Origin: JBBAEA01 sp041656175
GTDB lineage: Bacteria > Myxococcota_A > Bradymonadia > UBA4248
Reading direction: 5' to 3'
Length of the DNA stretch: 7,061 nt
Assembly: GCA_041656175.1 (NCBI GenBank)
Contig: JBBAEA010000162.1
Coordinates: 1-7,061 of the forward strand
A program made the position numbers and the translations under genes. Shown one piece after another: positions 4,087 through 7,061 of this stretch (the stretch's first letter is position 1; every line of letters starts with the position of its first letter). The notes beneath the pieces were generated by a model that was not told where the DNA came from, made no database searches, and worked only from the letters and a program-made list of their open reading frames with translations.

Positions 4087-6966
4087 ATGATGAAGTTTAG
4101 TATATTGACGATAAGTTCCTTTGCATTGGGCTTATTTTTGTTCTCGTGTAATAACGACACTATTAATGATAACTCTGGTGATGCGTGCGAGTTTGTCGTT
4201 TGCGAGGACGGAGAGCAATGTAAAAACGGGGAATGCGTGGACAACTCCAACCTTTGTGATGCAACGCTAAACATTTGCATTGACGAAATAACAATCAAGC
4301 AATGTGTATTAGGCGAAATACCTCGTACAGTTCAATGTTCACTCACAGAGCAGTGTAAAGACGGGGAATGCATCCCAAGAGCGGCGGATGAAAAGTGTAC
4401 ATTGACAAGTTCTAGCTGCATTAACGAAACGACAGTAAAAGAGTGTAGCGAAGGCAGCGATCCATACATTTACCAGTGCGAAGCTGAGAAAATATGCCGC
4501 AACGGCAAATGCACAGCAAAACCTGGAAAAATAGGCGAAGAATGCAAAGATCGCGACTGCGAAGACGGTGCATTTTGCTCGCTAGATGAAATCTGTGAAA
4601 AATTCATCCCCTTAGGCGAAGCTTGTATATTTCTCGAAACATTTTGTGAAGTTCCATACGAATGCATTAACAACCTATGCCAACGAAAGCTTGAGCTTGG
4701 CGACGATTGCGGTGAATTTGATTTCTGTAGTGGTGGTGTTTGCCATAACGGAAAATGCACTAAAGTGTCCGAGCATTATGATGATTGCGACTTAGAAAAA
4801 CCATGTGCAACGGGTGCAGTGTGCATCGATGGGAAATGCATACCCACCAAAGGAGATTGCAATCATAAGGATGAGTGCACAGGTGATTCATACTGCTGCT
4901 TAGAAGCTTCTTGTGCGCCAAGCCAAAACAAATGTGTTCCCTATTCCAACGAAAACCCCAACGATACGACTTGTAGCTTTGAAACAAAACCAGGTATTTT
5001 TGAAGCTTCCGTACAGTGCGAGTGGACAGGGACAAGCGATCCTGGCGCATTGCCAGCTTCAAACCAAGTGATGTCAACTATTATGGTTGCGGATCTACCC
5101 TTTGATTCAGCACACGCAGCGGAACTAGTGCTTAAAACCTTCAATCCTGGTGCCATACGCATATTTAACGGTGAAACTTGTGAGCTGTTGCAAACTATTA
5201 GCGAGCCAAATTTACAAGCCGAGGGAAATTTGGCCTTGGCAGACTTAAATAATGATGGAAATATAGAGATCGTTGTGTCACTTGTGATGGGTCCCGTTGT
5301 TGTGGCTTACAAATGGGAGAGCGGGAAATACGTTGATTATTGGCGCTCTGATGATAAAGGCACGAGAGCAAGTTGGGGTGGCCCCTCGATACACGACATC
5401 GATGATGACGGTTATCCTGAGGTTTTTGTGGGAAACACAGTTTATGATGGTCGGACTGGGGCTGTAAAAACACGCCTTACGCCTTCAGTTGCCATACCAA
5501 TAGTTGCTAACCTTGACGGTAAGGATGGTGTTGAGTTTGTAGGCAGCCCTCTGCTCACGTGGCAGGGAAATGCTTTTGTTACCCTTACAAATTTAGCGAT
5601 TGGCAATACACTGTTTGCGTATGCTGATTTTGGAACAGAGAGCGCGAATTTTACGAGTTTCGATTTTACAACGTTGGATGGTATCGCTGAAATCGTAGTC
5701 GTGGTTGGGGGCAATGTTTCTATATATACCATCAACGGTCAAAGAATAATGAGTGCAGGAGGCTTTACCAAAGGCGGACCGCCGAATATTGGGGATTTTG
5801 ACGGCGATACGCTTCCTGAAATAGGGATAGCTGGCGGGGATATGGTCGCTATTTTTGACCCACAATGTGAACAAGCCGATGAAAATTGCGAAGGCTCCAA
5901 ACTCTTATGGAGAAGGGAATCGCAAGACAATTCATCAGGTGTCACGGGTACCACGATTTTTGACTTTGACGGCGACGGAAGGGCTGAGGTTATTTATGGC
6001 GATGAATGCTATACTCGAGTCTATGACGGCAAAACAGGTGAGGTACTCTTTTCAAGCTACCGCACTTCCAATACAGCCTATGAAAACCCGACGATAGCCG
6101 ACATTGACGGTGATGGAAGCACCGAGATTGTCATAGGCTCCGATGCAATCGCCCCCCCTTGCCCGTTGATAGACCCGACGCATCGCGGTGTAAAATGCAC
6201 AGAAGATGCTGATTGCTACAAGAAGAATTGCGTAGATGGCTATTGCCGCTGTCACACTGCAGATGACTGTAACTGGCAAAAGAATTCTCAAGGCGACATT
6301 ATGACGCAATATGCATGCGACACTCCCTTAACGCCACAAGACATAGCTCACGGCAAGGTTTGCCGTGCTACACACCCAGCAGGCATTAAGGCACCAGGCT
6401 TCCAAGTCCTTCGCGATCGCCTAGATCGTTGGGTCTCTTCGCGCGCTATATGGAACCAACACGCCTACAGCATTACTAACATCAACGACGACGGCACAGT
6501 GCCAAAAACCAGTGAATGGAAGCAAAACTTCGTGGTTCCAGGTCTTAACAACTTCCGTCAACAAGCCCAAGGCGCCACTGGCGCGGGCTTCGCACCCGAC
6601 ATCACGGGCCGTTTCACCTCTAGCGCCGATGTCTGCAAAAGCGACGCGGAGGGCAAAGTACTGCTAAAGGGTCAAGTCTGTAACCGCGGCACCAAAGCCG
6701 TAGGCTCTAAAATGCCCGCCGTTTTCTACGTCGATAGCATTGATGCTGCGAACATCTTGTGCGTATCCTACACCGACGAAATGGTTCCCGTTGGCGGCTG
6801 CCGTATGGTCGACTGCGAAATTACCCAAGATAAGGTCGGTCTCCTTAAAAACAAAAAAATCATTATGCAGGTTAACGATGATGGCAAAGGTGGCAAAACT
6901 ACCGTTGAGTGCAACGAAGACAACAACACCGATGAAATCTTCATTGAAAGCTGCATGGTGAACTAA
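4087..6966 (+). CDS. Large Cys-rich FG-GAP/VCBS beta-propeller lipoprotein, 959 aa
   Basis: The start ATG 4087 has ggag at 4075-4078, eight bases upstream. Residues 1-21 are a lipoprotein signal ending LFS-C21, so the protein should be lipid-anchored and exported. Residues 34-296 hold 39 cysteines by my count, in repeated modules with the signature C-x-[ND]-G-[EK]-C (e.g. EQCKNGEC, KICRNGKC, AVCIDGKC). Residues ~334-690 form a beta-propeller with FG-GAP/VCBS-type calcium loops: DLNNDGNIEI (386), DIDDDGYPEV (437), NLDGKDGVEF (475), DFTTLDGIAEI (526), DFDGDTLPEI (570), DFDGDGRAEV (626) and DIDGDGSTEI (672), plus a degenerate one near 336. This implies seven or eight blades. A second small Cys cluster begins at C692. 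Then come RLDRWVSSRAIWNQHAY and NINDDGTVP (~775-806), a block conserved in myxobacterial-type surface proteins, and a C-terminal CARDB-like domain (~830-959). It is probably a surface binding or adhesion protein. The 3' part is richer in GC and C-ending codons than the body. Confidence 0.9.
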   Translation: MMKFSILTISSFALGLFLFSCNNDTINDNSGDACEFVVCEDGEQCKNGECVDNSNLCDATLNICIDEITIKQCVLGEIPRTVQCSLTEQCKDGECIPRAADEKCTLTSSSCINETTVKECSEGSDPYIYQCEAEKICRNGKCTAKPGKIGEECKDRDCEDGAFCSLDEICEKFIPLGEACIFLETFCEVPYECINNLCQRKLELGDDCGEFDFCSGGVCHNGKCTKVSEHYDDCDLEKPCATGAVCIDGKCIPTKGDCNHKDECTGDSYCCLEASCAPSQNKCVPYSNENPNDTTCSFETKPGIFEASVQCEWTGTSDPGALPASNQVMSTIMVADLPFDSAHAAELVLKTFNPGAIRIFNGETCELLQTISEPNLQAEGNLALADLNNDGNIEIVVSLVMGPVVVAYKWESGKYVDYWRSDDKGTRASWGGPSIHDIDDDGYPEVFVGNTVYDGRTGAVKTRLTPSVAIPIVANLDGKDGVEFVGSPLLTWQGNAFVTLTNLAIGNTLFAYADFGTESANFTSFDFTTLDGIAEIVVVVGGNVSIYTINGQRIMSAGGFTKGGPPNIGDFDGDTLPEIGIAGGDMVAIFDPQCEQADENCEGSKLLWRRESQDNSSGVTGTTIFDFDGDGRAEVIYGDECYTRVYDGKTGEVLFSSYRTSNTAYENPTIADIDGDGSTEIVIGSDAIAPPCPLIDPTHRGVKCTEDADCYKKNCVDGYCRCHTADDCNWQKNSQGDIMTQYACDTPLTPQDIAHGKVCRATHPAGIKAPGFQVLRDRLDRWVSSRAIWNQHAYSITNINDDGTVPKTSEWKQNFVVPGLNNFRQQAQGATGAGFAPDITGRFTSSADVCKSDAEGKVLLKGQVCNRGTKAVGSKMPAVFYVDSIDAANILCVSYTDEMVPVGGCRMVDCEITQDKVGLLKNKKIIMQVNDDGKGGKTTVECNEDNNTDEIFIESCMVN

Positions 6967-7061
6967 AACGCTTGTACCGTCAGCTTTCACACGGCCAGTA
7001 GCTCCAACTATTGGCCGTTTTACGGTAAAAATGAGCGCTAAGATGCGCATTTATTTTGCGG
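6951..7061. repeat. Tail block, copy 2 (111 bp exact direct repeat, cut by window)
   Basis: This block is identical to 2843-2953. Here the coding part is in place as the true C-terminus (CMVN-stop) of the 959-aa protein. The copy is cut at the window edge just as the palindrome seen at 2950 would begin (gcgg at 7058-7061). Confidence 0.97.
6991..7021 (+). terminator. Rho-independent terminator of lipoprotein 2
   Basis: This has the same sequence as the first terminator: stem 6991-7001 with 7008-7018, loop ctccaa, then tttt at 7018-7021. It lies 24 bases after the stop codon of the 959-aa gene, where a terminator is expected, which supports this site as its original position. Confidence 0.88.

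Noticed and set aside
6664..7050. 128-codon open frame on the minus strand
   Set aside because: It lies antisense to the strongly supported 3' end of the 959-aa gene, starts inside the terminator region and reads as low-complexity Val/Ala/Phe sequence, as expected from the GC-rich opposite strand.

Overview
The window suggests a bacterium of the broad 'deltaproteobacterial' group (Myxococcota or Bradymonadota-like). Two of its three full-length genes encode large secreted cysteine-rich lipoproteins of a kind typical of those lineages. One carries a Myxococcus-type Cys-rich repeat (CGNN..EDTELCDG). The other has Cys-rich modules, a calcium-loop beta-propeller and a conserved C-terminal block containing IWNQHAY and NINDDG. 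GC content looks moderate (mid-40s % by eye), well below free-living myxobacteria, so a reduced or host-associated relative is possible. That is inference from family resemblance; no rRNA or marker gene is present.

Layout. 1-177: non-coding, with a 50-base perfect-armed hairpin at the left edge. 178-297: a possible 39-codon gene whose stop overlaps the next start (ATGA). 294-1211: an exported TPR protein with a C-terminal two-helix membrane part and a PFGAGQFQ motif. 1318-1878: a ~560 bp leader block that ends at the start of the first lipoprotein gene, with a near-consensus promoter at its 3' end and, on the minus strand, a coding relic that may be the tail of an Rpn/PD-(D/E)XK transposase-type nuclease. 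1868-2767: lipoprotein 1 (299 aa). 2829-2858: the last ten codons of a different gene, a paralogue of the large lipoprotein below, followed by a terminator. 2950-3095: a large nested imperfect palindrome. 3300-3842: a second, diverged leader block, with its -35 box and start codon mutated. 3843-4086: unique leader with a probable replacement promoter. 4087-6966: lipoprotein 2 (959 aa). 6951-7061: its last codons plus terminator, identical base for base to 2843-2953.

The main observation is that the window holds the same frame twice: leader block, then a secreted Cys-rich lipoprotein, then a shared gene tail with terminator. The lipoproteins inside are unrelated over most of their length. The left repeat has diverged and decayed, whereas the right repeat is 100% identical over at least 111 bp. 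This looks like a lipoprotein locus that expands and exchanges parts by recombination between shared flanks, rather than a metabolic operon. All three proteins are predicted to be exported, so the region probably contributes to the cell envelope or surface. No enzymatic function can be assigned from the sequence.
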